Origin: a virus
Direction: 5' to 3' (one strand)
DNA: 64,000 nt
Virus record (IMG/VR): IMGVR_UViG_3300020711_000298
Location: 36,981 to 100,980 of that record
Part shown: positions 9,516-19,141 of the stretch, piece after piece
Layout: each line of letters starts with the position of its first letter
Numbering within the stretch: position 1 is the stretch's first letter
Program-made: the position numbers and the translations under genes
Notes under the pieces: generated by a model
Database searches by the model: none
What the model saw: only the letters and a program-made list of their open reading frames with translations
Told to the model about the DNA's origin: nothing

Positions 9516-10607
9516 ATGGCTAAGAAAAAAGATAATACAGCATCGCTGAGTGAAATAGTATCCTCTGAACTTAAATCAAGTTTTGATCTCGACAAATATA
9601 AAGAGAAAAAACTTATGAATAACAATGTAAAGTTTAAAGAACAAACATGGATACCATTTTCTCCTGCTCTTCAAGACATTCTATCACTCCCAGGTATTCC
9701 TGTAGGACACATCACTATTATTAGAGGTAGGTCAAATACAGGTAAAACAACTACTTCTATTGAAGCAGCAACCGAAGCTCAAAAAATGGGTATATTACCT
9801 GTAATCATTATCACAGAAATGAAACATGATTGGAATCACTGGAGAACTATGGGATTCCAGATGGAAGATATAGTTGATGAAGAAACAGGAGAAATAATAG
9901 ATTATAAAGGTTTCTTTTTATATCGAGACAGAAGTACATTAAATTCAATTGAAGATATAGCTACTTTTATGTTAGATATAATTGATGACCAAAACAAAGG
10001 AAAACTACCATATAATCTTTTATTTATATGGGATTCTGTAGGTTCAATACCTTGTAATATGAGTATTGAACAAGGTAAAAATAATCCAATGTGGAATGCA
10101 GGAGCAATGGCTACTCAATTTGGAAACTTTATAAACCAAAAAATAATGGTATCCAGAAAAGAATCAAGCCAGTTTACTAATACATTTTTAGTTGTAAATA
10201 AAGTTGGAGTACAACCAGCAGAAGTACCTATGGGTCGACCAAAAATGACTAATAAAGGCGGTGACACAATGTATTGGGATGCATCTATAGTACTTACTTT
10301 TGGAAACATTACCAACTCAGGAACATCTAAAATAGAAGCTACTAAGGATAAAAAGAAAGTAGAATTCGCATTACGTACTAAAATAGCTTGTGATAAAAAT
10401 CACGTTAATGGTATTACTACAAAAGGAACTATAGTTAGTACAGTTCATGGTTTTATTAAAGATGATCCCAATGCTATTAACAAGTATAAAAAAGAACATG
10501 CTCATGAATGGATAAACATTCTTGGAGAAGGAAAATATGATGTAAATATAGATGAATCAGAATGGAATGAAAAATCAGATATATCTGAAATAGTTGATGA
10601 AGAATAA
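9516..10607 (+). CDS. uvsX: RecA-like recombinase, UvsX
   Basis: 363 residues. Walker A is GRSNTGKTTT near residue 72, Walker B is LLFIWDSVG near residue 170, followed by 'AMATQFGNFINQKI' and a KGGDTMYWDAS segment, as in T4 UvsX. The end is acidic. UvsX forms filaments on ssDNA and drives strand exchange for recombination-dependent replication. It lies between the SSB and RNase H genes, and the next gene's ATG comes just after its stop codon. Identification is secure from motifs, length and order. Confidence 0.92.
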   Translation: MAKKKDNTASLSEIVSSELKSSFDLDKYKEKKLMNNNVKFKEQTWIPFSPALQDILSLPGIPVGHITIIRGRSNTGKTTTSIEAATEAQKMGILPVIIITEMKHDWNHWRTMGFQMEDIVDEETGEIIDYKGFFLYRDRSTLNSIEDIATFMLDIIDDQNKGKLPYNLLFIWDSVGSIPCNMSIEQGKNNPMWNAGAMATQFGNFINQKIMVSRKESSQFTNTFLVVNKVGVQPAEVPMGRPKMTNKGGDTMYWDASIVLTFGNITNSGTSKIEATKDKKKVEFALRTKIACDKNHVNGITTKGTIVSTVHGFIKDDPNAINKYKKEHAHEWINILGEGKYDVNIDESEWNEKSDISEIVDEE

Positions 10608-10608
10608 T

Positions 10609-11649
10609 ATGAGCAATAAAAAAGATTTACTAAAAATACTTAATAACTTATCAGAAGATACAAATCAAGTTGAAGATAAACATCATGATAGAGTTATTTT
10701 AATAGATGGTTTAAACATGTTTCTTAGAAACTTTGCTATGATTAATTTCATAAACGAAGCTGGAAATCATGTCGGTGGACTAGGAGGTTTTTTAAGATCA
10801 TTAGGGTTCTTAATTAACCAAATTCAACCCACTTCTGTATATATAGTATTCGATGGAGTTGGTTCTTCCATAAACCGGAAGAATCTTCTCCCAGAATACA
10901 AATCTGGAAGAAATCTAGTTAGAGTTAATGATAAAGTATTTGATGACATAGAAGAAGAACAAGATTCTAAAATAGATCAAGTTCGAAGATTAATACATTA
11001 TCTTCGATGTCTTCCTGTTAACACCATTTCTATCGATAAAGTAGAAGCCGATGATATTATCGCGTATTATAGCGATATATTACCGAAAAAATATAACTCT
11101 AAAGTATATATTGTATCAAACGATAAAGACTACTTACAACTAATAAATGAAAATGTTACTGTATATCGCCCAGCAGATAAAGAATTTTTTACTAGAGAAA
11201 CTATTAAAAATAAGTTTGGTATATTAACAGAAAATTTTATTATTTATAAAACATTACTAGGAGATAACTCAGATAAAATACCAGGTGTAAAAGGATTAGG
11301 TGAAAAAGGTATATTTAAACGTTTTCCTGAATTAAAAGATCGAGTAGTAGATTTGGAAGACTTATTTGAATTATGTATACTTAAACATAAAGAGCATAAT
11401 ATATATTCTCAAATAATATTTTCTAAAAATAATCTAGAACGAAATTATAAACTTATGGATCTTAAAAATCCATTATTAGACGATAATGAAAAAGCATATT
11501 TAGAAGAAATATCAAATCAACCAATACCTGATTTAAATGTAAGTGGTTTTTTAAGATTATATAATGAAGATGGATTAAGCAAAACAATTAAAAATACAGA
11601 ATATTGGTTAAACAATACATTTAAAATACTAAATAGTTTTAAAAAATAA
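10609..11649 (+). CDS. FEN-type 5'-3' exonuclease / RNase H
   Basis: 346 residues from ATG 10609, chosen over 10594 because the latter lies inside the uvsX end. FEN-family acidic motifs are in order: LIDGLNMFLR, 'VYIVFDGVGSSINRK', 'IDKVEADDIIAYYSD', 'VYIVSNDKDYLQL', and the helix-hairpin-helix region 'LLGDNSDKIPGVKGLGEKG'. This matches T4 RNase H, which removes RNA primers and flaps from lagging-strand fragments. It sits in a replication operon between uvsX and the helicase gene. Confidence 0.9.
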   Translation: MSNKKDLLKILNNLSEDTNQVEDKHHDRVILIDGLNMFLRNFAMINFINEAGNHVGGLGGFLRSLGFLINQIQPTSVYIVFDGVGSSINRKNLLPEYKSGRNLVRVNDKVFDDIEEEQDSKIDQVRRLIHYLRCLPVNTISIDKVEADDIIAYYSDILPKKYNSKVYIVSNDKDYLQLINENVTVYRPADKEFFTRETIKNKFGILTENFIIYKTLLGDNSDKIPGVKGLGEKGIFKRFPELKDRVVDLEDLFELCILKHKEHNIYSQIIFSKNNLERNYKLMDLKNPLLDDNEKAYLEEISNQPIPDLNVSGFLRLYNEDGLSKTIKNTEYWLNNTFKILNSFKK

Positions 11650-11653
11650 AGTT

Positions 11654-13039
11654 ATGACAACAACTACATTATCAAATTTATCTCAATATGGGACTGGATT
11701 TCAAGTAAAAGTATTATCATCATTATTAACACATAAAGAATTTTTATTAAACATTTATGATGTGTTAAGTGAAGATTATTTTGATTCACAATCACATAAA
11801 TGGATAATTAAAGAAATACTAAATTACTATACTAAATACCATACTAACCCATCAATGGAAGTATTAAAGGTAGAATTGAAAAAAATAGATAGTGAAGTAT
11901 TACAAATCTCTATTAAAGAACAACTTAAAGAAGCATATAAAGCCTCAGACGAAGATTTAAAATATGTTGAAGAAGAATTTAGTAATTTTTGTAAAAACCA
12001 ACAATTAAAAAAAGCATTATTAAATAGTGTAGATTTATTAAATGCTGGTGATTATGATTCTATTAGGGTTTTAGTTGATAATGCTTTAAAAGCAGGTCAA
12101 GATAAAAACATAGGCCATGAATATAATAAAGATACTGAATCACGATATAGAGAAGAACATAGAGCAACAGTACCTACACCTTGGGAAGAATTTAATGAAT
12201 TATTACAAGGTGGATTAGGCAATGGTGATTTTGGATTAATATTTGGTAATCCAGGTGGTGGTAAATCTTGGGTGTTAGTGGCTTTAGGAGGTGCAGCTGT
12301 AAAAGCAGGATATAATGTCTTGCATTACACATTAGAATTAGGTTCAGACTATGTTGGAAGAAGATATGACTCATTCTTTACAGGTATAGATGTTAGTAAA
12401 ATCACTAAATATAAAAATACTGTAGAAGAAGAAGTATCAAAATTATCAGGTAATTTAATTATTAGAGAATATTCACCAGGCAAAGCATCTATATCTACAA
12501 TAGAGGCTCATATTAAAAAATGTATTGATTTAGATTTCAAACCCGATTTAATTATTATCGATTATGTCGATCTATTGAGATCAAAGAAAAACAATCGTGA
12601 ACGAAAGGATGAGATAGATGATATTTATGTTAGCACTAAAGGATTAGCAAGAGAATTAAATATTCCAATATGGTCTGTATCTCAAGTTAATAGAACAGGT
12701 GCTAAGGAAGACGTAGTAGAAGGAACATCAGCCGCCGGAAGTTATGATAAAATAATGATTTCTGATGTTTGTATATCACTCTCACGTAAAAAAGAAGACA
12801 AAGTAAATGGTACCGGTAGATTCCATATTATGAAAAACAGATATGGAGGAGATGGTATGACTTATAATGCTAAAATAAATACATCTAATGGTGAATTTGA
12901 AATATTAGGAGAATATGTTAAAGGTGAAAACGATGAAGAATCAGCATCTTCTAATAATAGAAAAATATCATTTGATCAAATAAATACTATGGATAAAAAA
13001 GCACTTAAAAATAAATTTTTTGAAATAAACCACTCTTAA
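11654..13039 (+). CDS. Replicative DNA helicase, DnaB / gp41-like
   Basis: 461 residues with a DnaB-like N-terminal helical domain (1-150) and a RecA-type motor: Walker A 'LIFGNPGGGKSW', Walker B 'PDLIIIDYVDLLRS', then 'IPIWSVSQVNR' and 'FHIMKNRYGGDG' as in DnaB motifs H3 and H4. It should be the hexameric fork helicase, equivalent to T4 gp41. Its start lies 5 bases after the RNase H stop, behind AAAGTT. No primase gene is seen in this window. Confidence 0.92.
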   Translation: MTTTTLSNLSQYGTGFQVKVLSSLLTHKEFLLNIYDVLSEDYFDSQSHKWIIKEILNYYTKYHTNPSMEVLKVELKKIDSEVLQISIKEQLKEAYKASDEDLKYVEEEFSNFCKNQQLKKALLNSVDLLNAGDYDSIRVLVDNALKAGQDKNIGHEYNKDTESRYREEHRATVPTPWEEFNELLQGGLGNGDFGLIFGNPGGGKSWVLVALGGAAVKAGYNVLHYTLELGSDYVGRRYDSFFTGIDVSKITKYKNTVEEEVSKLSGNLIIREYSPGKASISTIEAHIKKCIDLDFKPDLIIIDYVDLLRSKKNNRERKDEIDDIYVSTKGLARELNIPIWSVSQVNRTGAKEDVVEGTSAAGSYDKIMISDVCISLSRKKEDKVNGTGRFHIMKNRYGGDGMTYNAKINTSNGEFEILGEYVKGENDEESASSNNRKISFDQINTMDKKALKNKFFEINHS

Positions 13040-13050
13040 TATTTAAAATT

Positions 13051-14910
13051 ATGAACATTGAACAAAGCATTCTAAGTGATATAACTGTCTACATGAAGTA
13101 TGCTAAATTTTTACCTTCCGTTAACCGCAGAGAAACATGGGAAGAATTAGTAGACAGAAACAAAGGAATGCATTTAGAAAAATTCCCCAACCTAAAAAAT
13201 GAAATCGAAGAAGCATATCAATTTGTATATGATAAAAAAGTTCTTCCGTCGATGCGTTCAATACAGTTCGCAGGAAAACCCGTTAGTATTAATAATGCTC
13301 GTATATTTAACTGCTCTTACTTGCCTATTGATGATATCGCTGCTTTTTCAGAAATAATGTTTTTATTATTATCGGGATGTGGAGTAGGATATTCAGTACA
13401 AAGACATCATGTTGAAAAATTACCTCAAGTAAGAAAACCATTAAAATCAAAACGTTATCTAGTAGGTGATAGTATTGAAGGATGGGCGGATTCAGTTAAG
13501 GTATTAGTAAAAGCATATTTAAAAGGGGGCCCATTACCATTATTTGATTTTAGAGACATTCGTCCTAAAGGAGCTCAACTTATTACAGTAGGTGGTAAAG
13601 CACCTGGTCCAGAACCATTAAAAATCGCGCTAGTTCATGTACAAGCAATATTAGATAGAAAACAAGATGGTGAATATTTAACACCACTCGATTGCCATGA
13701 TATTATCTGTCACTTAGCAGACGCTGTATTGTCTGGTGGTATTCGTAGAGCAGCATTAATAGCATTATTCAATTTGGATGATGAAGATATGTTGACTTGT
13801 AAATTTGGAAATTGGTGGGAAGATAATCCACAACGCGGAAGAGCAAATAATACTGCGGTATTAATCAAATCTAAAATTGAAAAAGATACATTCCTTGAAT
13901 TATGGAAAAAAATTGAATTAAGCAATAGTGGAGAACCAGGATTTATATTCTCAAATGATAAAGATGCTGGAACTAATCCATGTGCTGAAATTAATTTAAA
14001 ACCAAACCAGTTTTGTAATCTCTGCGAAGTAAACGCTTCTACTGTTGAATCACAGGATGACCTGAATGCGCGTGTGAAAGCAGCAGCTTTCATTGGTACT
14101 TTGCAAGCATCATACACAGATTTCCATTACCTAAGAGAAATATGGAAAAAAACAACTGAAAAAGAAGCATTATTAGGAATCGGAATGACCGGTATAGCTT
14201 CGGGTGCTGTGTTAAATTATAGTTTAAAAGAAGCCGCTAAAATAGCTGTTGAAGAAAACGCAAGAATAGCCGAAATTATAGGTATTAATAAAGCAGCTCG
14301 TATTACAACAGTAAAACCAAGTGGTACTACATCATTAGTATTAGGTACTTCATCTGGTATCCATGCTTGGCATGATGATTTCTATTTAAGAAGAATCCGT
14401 ATTGGTAAAAACGAAGCATTATATACTCACCTTCTTATTCACCATCCAGAATTACTTGAAGATGATTTCTTTAAACCAAACATACAAGCAATTGTAACAA
14501 TACCACAAAAAGCACCAGAAAACGCGATTGTACGTCCTACAGAAACAGCTATTGAATTACTAGAACGTATTAAAAAGTTCAATAAAGAATGGATAAAACC
14601 CGGACATAGACGCGGTTCTAATATGCATAATGTATCTGCTACGGTAAACATTAAACAAAACGAATGGGAAACTGTAGGAGATTGGTTATGGGATAATAAA
14701 GAATATTTTACAGCTTTATCATTCCTGCCGGAAGATTTGGGTACTTATGTTCAAGCTCCTTTCGAAACAATCACCGAAGAACAATTTAATGAACGTGTAA
14801 CACATTTACATTCATTAGATTTATCAAAAGTAGTTGAATTTGATGATATGACAGCTTTAATGGATCAAGCAGCTTGTGCAGGGCCTGGAGGAAGTTGCGA
14901 AATAATATAA
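13051..14910 (+). CDS. nrdJ: Adenosylcobalamin-dependent (class II) ribonucleotide reductase
   Basis: 619 residues. Diagnostic segments: 'RIFNCSYLPID' (first redox Cys), LLSGCGVGYSVQ, SGGIRRAALIALF, 'GTNPCAEINLKP' (active-site Cys near residue 310), 'TTVKPSGTTSLVLG', and a C-terminal CAGPGGSC pair that shuttles reducing power. The order matches monomeric class II ribonucleoside-triphosphate reductases, although it is shorter than the ~740-residue Lactobacillus enzyme. It makes deoxynucleotides using host B12 and needs no small subunit or oxygen. Thioredoxins encoded downstream could be its reductants. A terminator follows. Confidence 0.9.
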   Translation: MNIEQSILSDITVYMKYAKFLPSVNRRETWEELVDRNKGMHLEKFPNLKNEIEEAYQFVYDKKVLPSMRSIQFAGKPVSINNARIFNCSYLPIDDIAAFSEIMFLLLSGCGVGYSVQRHHVEKLPQVRKPLKSKRYLVGDSIEGWADSVKVLVKAYLKGGPLPLFDFRDIRPKGAQLITVGGKAPGPEPLKIALVHVQAILDRKQDGEYLTPLDCHDIICHLADAVLSGGIRRAALIALFNLDDEDMLTCKFGNWWEDNPQRGRANNTAVLIKSKIEKDTFLELWKKIELSNSGEPGFIFSNDKDAGTNPCAEINLKPNQFCNLCEVNASTVESQDDLNARVKAAAFIGTLQASYTDFHYLREIWKKTTEKEALLGIGMTGIASGAVLNYSLKEAAKIAVEENARIAEIIGINKAARITTVKPSGTTSLVLGTSSGIHAWHDDFYLRRIRIGKNEALYTHLLIHHPELLEDDFFKPNIQAIVTIPQKAPENAIVRPTETAIELLERIKKFNKEWIKPGHRRGSNMHNVSATVNIKQNEWETVGDWLWDNKEYFTALSFLPEDLGTYVQAPFETITEEQFNERVTHLHSLDLSKVVEFDDMTALMDQAACAGPGGSCEII

Positions 14911-14935
14911 AATATATTTAAATATTAATAAAAGA

Positions 14936-14960
14936 TAGGGGACCTTTTAGGTCCCCTTAA
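14936..14960 (+). terminator. Rho-independent terminator after ribonucleotide reductase gene
   Basis: GGGGACC (14938-14944), TTTTA loop, GGTCCCC (14950-14956), then a T/A-rich tail. It closes the replication operon before the exported-protein genes. Confidence 0.85.
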
Positions 14961-15024
14961 TATTTATAGGAAAAGGTTATTCAAATTGTTTTTTATTTAA
15001 CATTTTAAACATTTTTATAACCAA

Positions 15025-16938
15025 ATGAAAAAAATTATTTTATTTATTCTAGTTGCGCTGTTGCCGTTTCTAGTTAAAAGTCAAACAATCCCCGCAGCTC
15101 CTGGTACAGGACATTATGTAATTATTGATACTGGGTACAATGTAGGTCCAACCGCAACAGGTACAACTACTGCTACTCTTTATTTCAGAAACAGCACTAC
15201 TAGTGATAAAATCACAGGTATGCAATTTAGAATATGGTACGATAGTCTAGCATTTAATGGTGCTTCTCCAACAGTATCATTACTTTATAGTTCTGCTAAC
15301 AAATATATACAATATGTTACTGATACAACTCATGGTAGTATCACTATCACTTTAGTTTATACTGGTAGTAGTTCAACTTATAATTTAGGAGATAGCGCGG
15401 CTTTTGCTATTACTTTCACTCACAATACTAATACATCTTTATTCAATACTTTAGATAGTATAAAAACACTAAAAGTATCAGGCGCTCAAACATACACTAA
15501 TTTAGCGTCTACTGTTTATGGTAATGATACTACATTAACTATTTACAGTTATGGTGGTAGATTTAATCGTCCTTTCCTTCATTATCATGGTCAATTTGTA
15601 AATGTTACCGGTACTAACACTAGAAACATAACTGTTTCTTTAGAGAAAAAACCTAAAACAAGTGGTACTTGGGTTAATATAAGTACTCAAACAACAGGTG
15701 CTGATGGTAAATTTAATTTTACAACTATATTAGATACTACTTATTGGGCTGCTAGATTAAATATTGAAGGTGATACAATGAATATAGGTAATATTATATC
15801 AACAGCCGATGCTCAAAAAATAAATCGTTTTGTACTTGGATTAGACAATCCTCAAGCTTTTGATTTTTACACTTCTGATGTAAACGGAGACCATAAAATA
15901 TCGATTTCAGATGAATATACTGTTTATGGTAGAATAGCAGGTAGATTTAGTACTTGGGTAAATGGTGTTAAAGATGTTTTATTCTTTACCTCAACCGAAT
16001 ATAGTACTATTTCTTCAAACCCAAATACAAATTATACAGCAACTATCTCAGGTACAACAAACGTATTATTTAATATAGTTGGTGGTAGCGTCGATTCAGT
16101 AACATATTATGTTGTGGGTGTAGGTGATGCTAATGGTACTGGATTTAAAATGGCTAAACTTACTCCAATTCAAATTATTAATCCCAACAATAACAACTAT
16201 ATAATAGATGAAACTGTTGAGTATTATGTAAATAATTTAAATACAATTGAAGTTAATTTACCTTCATTATCAGTAGATGCAGGTAATTTAGTAAATATAC
16301 CTATTAAAGTACTTACAAATGGCGAACAAATAGGTTCATTACAGTTAGCTTTAAAATTTGATACTACATTACTTGATTTTAAAGGTGTAATATCTGAGGA
16401 AAAAGTAGGTAATTGGATGTCATTTATAAACCCAAACAGTGGAGTAGTTGAATGGGGTGGATTTGATGCTAGTAATAATCAACATCTTTTAAATAATGAA
16501 GATCAAGTAGTAACATTACAATTTTTAGCTAAACAACCTAAAGATAATTGGACAACTTCTCCAATATATGTTACTCGTAAATTTGCAGGTAATGCTTTAG
16601 CTACTGATTTAAATATTAATCCTACTGATGGTAGAATTGAAGTTATGAGAATGTCTTCACCTGCTATTAATACAGATAATAATATTGCTTCTATTAATGT
16701 TTATCCTAATCCAACTAGTGGAGAAGTAGTAATTCATTTTTCTGTTCCTAAAGATGGTAATGTGACAGTTGCTTTTTATGATGTTAACGGAAAGAAAAAA
16801 TACACAGTAATACAAACCACAATGCCTAAAGGTGTTTATGCTTACAAAGCAAATATAGATGGATTAGCTAAAGGAGCATATAACGTTGTAATAACAACAA
16901 ATGAATCATCAGCTTACAATAAAACAATTTTAAACTAA
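15025..16938 (+). CDS. Secreted cohesin-like/dockerin protein with T9SS C-terminal sorting domain
   Basis: 637 residues. A signal peptide (1-20, ending LVKSQ) is followed by a beta-rich domain with cohesin character (~30-150). A dockerin-type module lies at ~252-312 with the calcium loop DVNGDHKISISD (285-296), and a second cohesin-like domain at ~411-505 (NIPIKVL, IGSLQLALKFD, VVTLQFLA). The final ~80 residues match the Por/T9SS sorting domain: INVYPNPTSGEVVIHF, then 'FYDVNGKK', 'KGAYNVVI' and a KTILN end. Such tails direct Bacteroidota proteins through the outer membrane to the surface. In a phage this implies export by the infected host, perhaps to alter the cell surface or capture glycans. 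A virion role is possible but does not explain the signal peptide. Confidence 0.75.
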   Translation: MKKIILFILVALLPFLVKSQTIPAAPGTGHYVIIDTGYNVGPTATGTTTATLYFRNSTTSDKITGMQFRIWYDSLAFNGASPTVSLLYSSANKYIQYVTDTTHGSITITLVYTGSSSTYNLGDSAAFAITFTHNTNTSLFNTLDSIKTLKVSGAQTYTNLASTVYGNDTTLTIYSYGGRFNRPFLHYHGQFVNVTGTNTRNITVSLEKKPKTSGTWVNISTQTTGADGKFNFTTILDTTYWAARLNIEGDTMNIGNIISTADAQKINRFVLGLDNPQAFDFYTSDVNGDHKISISDEYTVYGRIAGRFSTWVNGVKDVLFFTSTEYSTISSNPNTNYTATISGTTNVLFNIVGGSVDSVTYYVVGVGDANGTGFKMAKLTPIQIINPNNNNYIIDETVEYYVNNLNTIEVNLPSLSVDAGNLVNIPIKVLTNGEQIGSLQLALKFDTTLLDFKGVISEEKVGNWMSFINPNSGVVEWGGFDASNNQHLLNNEDQVVTLQFLAKQPKDNWTTSPIYVTRKFAGNALATDLNINPTDGRIEVMRMSSPAINTDNNIASINVYPNPTSGEVVIHFSVPKDGNVTVAFYDVNGKKKYTVIQTTMPKGVYAYKANIDGLAKGAYNVVITTNESSAYNKTILN

Positions 16939-16951
16939 AACAAAACAAATT

Positions 16952-17293
16952 ATGTCAGAAGAAACAAAAACAACCGACGGGGGTTGGTCAGGTCTAAAGA
17001 AAACATTAATAGGTACACTTACAACAGTTATCGCTGGTGCTGGTGTTTGGGTAAGTTCATTTTTGGGTGGTCATAAAGAAGAACCTAAAGCAGAACCTAA
17101 AGCCGCTACTGCTGCCCCTGCTCCAGCTGCTGCTGCTCCTGCCGCTGCTCCTGTGATTATTAATTTATCAAATAATAACACAAACCAACAAAAACAAACA
17201 GGTGGTAGTGCAACAGCCTCAGCTGCTACTAAAGAAAAACCAGTTGAGAAAAAAGAAACTAAAAAGAGCGAAACACAAGATGCTCCTTGGTAA
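16952..17293 (+). CDS. Small single-pass membrane protein, Ala/Pro-rich
   Basis: 113 residues. A short polar N-terminus, one hydrophobic segment (~18-40), then an Ala/Pro/Lys-rich stretch and a Lys/Glu-rich end. No signal cleavage site. It lies between two exported-protein genes. It could be an inner-membrane anchor, an energy-coupling or spanin-like partner, or a small holin; the sequence does not decide. Confidence 0.55.
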   Translation: MSEETKTTDGGWSGLKKTLIGTLTTVIAGAGVWVSSFLGGHKEEPKAEPKAATAAPAPAAAAPAAAPVIINLSNNNTNQQKQTGGSATASAATKEKPVEKKETKKSETQDAPW

Positions 17294-17307
17294 TTAAAAT
17301 TAACTCT

Positions 17308-18018
17308 ATGAAAATATTATATGTTATAGCTTTAATGCTGTTACCCTTTATTAGTGTTGCTCAAATCGGTTCTATTAAAACCGAACAATATCATGCCCGC
17401 TTTGAAAAAGGAATCTCATTAGATAGTGTTCTTAATTATAAGGACACTGTCAAAATTCCTATTCAATTATTAAAAGTAGGAATCAATTCAGAACTATATG
17501 AAATGTATCCTGAATTAAAAGATAAACGTGTTGGTTTGGGTGTAACAAACATTGTAATTGAATTTTTAGAAGAAACCAATCGCTTTGTATTTACTGAAGA
17601 TAAATTAGAAATCAAAGAAAGAATGATTGCTGAATATAAAGCATCAGCAAAAGGTTTTACTGAAAATAAAATAGATGGTAAAGGTAAAATCAAATTAGCC
17701 AAATATTTTGTTTATATCGAAGTATATGACTTTTCAGTATCTGAAGATGAAATAGTAAAAGCTAAAGATGGATCTAAAGTTACTCAAACAACTCGTTTAG
17801 GTTTACAAATCAAGTTTGTAGATGCAGAATCAGGAGAAATAATAACTGGTAGTGATATGGGTGAGGCTTCAACTGTAAAAACATCTAATCTTTTAGGTGA
17901 CATAGATGAAATTAAATTTAATCAATCCACAATAGGTATTTCTACTAAAAAAGCACTTGAATCTGCTTCAGTAAATGTCATTTTAAAATTGATTAAAAAA
18001 GGTGTATTTAAAAACTAA
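17308..18018 (+). CDS. Exported CsgG-like protein
   Basis: Start chosen at ATG 17308, giving a clean signal peptide (residues 1-18, ending SVAQ); an upstream TTG would add seven residues before it. The mature part follows the CsgG plan: a short 'GLGVTNIVIEFLEETNRFVF' repeat-like core, a 'YFVYIEVYDFSVSEDE' strand, 'LGLQIKFVDAESGEIITGSD', and a C-terminal helix with Ala/Ser. CsgG family proteins form outer-membrane pores for curli export. There is no lipobox Cys after the signal, unlike E. coli CsgG, so pore formation is not certain. Its stop overlaps the next gene. Confidence 0.6.
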   Translation: MKILYVIALMLLPFISVAQIGSIKTEQYHARFEKGISLDSVLNYKDTVKIPIQLLKVGINSELYEMYPELKDKRVGLGVTNIVIEFLEETNRFVFTEDKLEIKERMIAEYKASAKGFTENKIDGKGKIKLAKYFVYIEVYDFSVSEDEIVKAKDGSKVTQTTRLGLQIKFVDAESGEIITGSDMGEASTVKTSNLLGDIDEIKFNQSTIGISTKKALESASVNVILKLIKKGVFKN

Positions 18019-19141
18019 AATATTAATCTTATTAGTATTGTTTGGACTGACTTCTTATGGTCAGTCTTTTACATATTCCTATAAAGATCCATGTAATGGT
18101 ACTTTAAAAACATTAATAATACCAGCAAGCCAAAATACAATATCTGTTACTTACTATAATCAAATACAAACATTTAATATAAACGATTTTTCTAATGGTG
18201 TTTTTGATAAGTGGGTATCAAATACTTACAGTCAATATAGCGTTACATCTCCTTGTAGTGGATTAGCATTTACTGCTACTACTAAACAAAACCAAGAACT
18301 TACAGCTACATTAACCGGGCTAGTAACCACTTTAACAAACCTAAACTTCCCCGATCCTAATACTCCAGACCCAGGTGAACCCGTTCCTACCCCTGATATT
18401 CCTTCAGGTAGTGGTTCTTCAGATGTATTAAGTGGTACAAGTAATAGTGTAACATCATCAAGTGGAGGTGGAAGCGATTCAAAACCATCTTCAAGTTCTA
18501 AAGACAAACCAGGAGTATTAAAACCAACAATTGTAGGTAGTTCAGATCTACTTGCTTTTAGCAATACAGATGCTTCTAAAGGTGGTAAAGTATCAGGTGG
18601 TTATACTTCTACAAGATGGGATGGTAAAGTATCTCATGGTATAATGTTTGATTATTCAACTAATATCCAAGGTCCTAATATAACTGGATTTTATTCGTTT
18701 GCTAAAGGTAAAAGAATGAATTTGATATCAAATACTATTTCTATTGGTTTTAGTGGGAAAGGATTATTTTATAGTACATTAGCTGCTGGTCAACTTAGAA
18801 ATTATAAAAAAATAAAAATAATAGGTTTATTAGCAGGTACGTATGGAGAAATGTATCAACAAAAACTTATAGGTACTTCTATAATAACTGGTTTGATGTA
18901 TGATATGAAAGTAGGTAAAAAAATAGCAATAAAATTTACAAATTTGTTTGTATATTCTCCTTACATGCAATATTACAATGATATGTTATTAAAATCACCT
19001 TATGTTATTTTACCTTCTATTGGTACAAATTTAAGCTTATCTAAATCATTTAAATTTAATATCAATGCAGGTGGTGCTTATCAAGTTAATAGCGGAGCTC
19101 TTAATTATACAATAACAATAGGAACAAGGTTAGCATTATGA
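18002..19141 (+). CDS. Exported outer-membrane beta-barrel-like protein
   Basis: 379 residues from a GTG start overlapping the CsgG-like gene by 17 bases. Signal peptide 1-20 (ending TSYGQ), an N-terminal domain (~22-115) with two Cys (34 and 84), a Pro/Ser/Gly-rich linker (~118-175), then ~200 residues of alternating amphipathic strands ending TITIGTRLAL, as in Bacteroidota outer-membrane barrels. The barrel is inferred from strand pattern and the terminal aromatic/hydrophobic strand. Its overlap with both neighbours shows it belongs to the same operon. Confidence 0.6.
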   Translation: MYLKTKILILLVLFGLTSYGQSFTYSYKDPCNGTLKTLIIPASQNTISVTYYNQIQTFNINDFSNGVFDKWVSNTYSQYSVTSPCSGLAFTATTKQNQELTATLTGLVTTLTNLNFPDPNTPDPGEPVPTPDIPSGSGSSDVLSGTSNSVTSSSGGGSDSKPSSSSKDKPGVLKPTIVGSSDLLAFSNTDASKGGKVSGGYTSTRWDGKVSHGIMFDYSTNIQGPNITGFYSFAKGKRMNLISNTISIGFSGKGLFYSTLAAGQLRNYKKIKIIGLLAGTYGEMYQQKLIGTSIITGLMYDMKVGKKIAIKFTNLFVYSPYMQYYNDMLLKSPYVILPSIGTNLSLSKSFKFNINAGGAYQVNSGALNYTITIGTRLAL

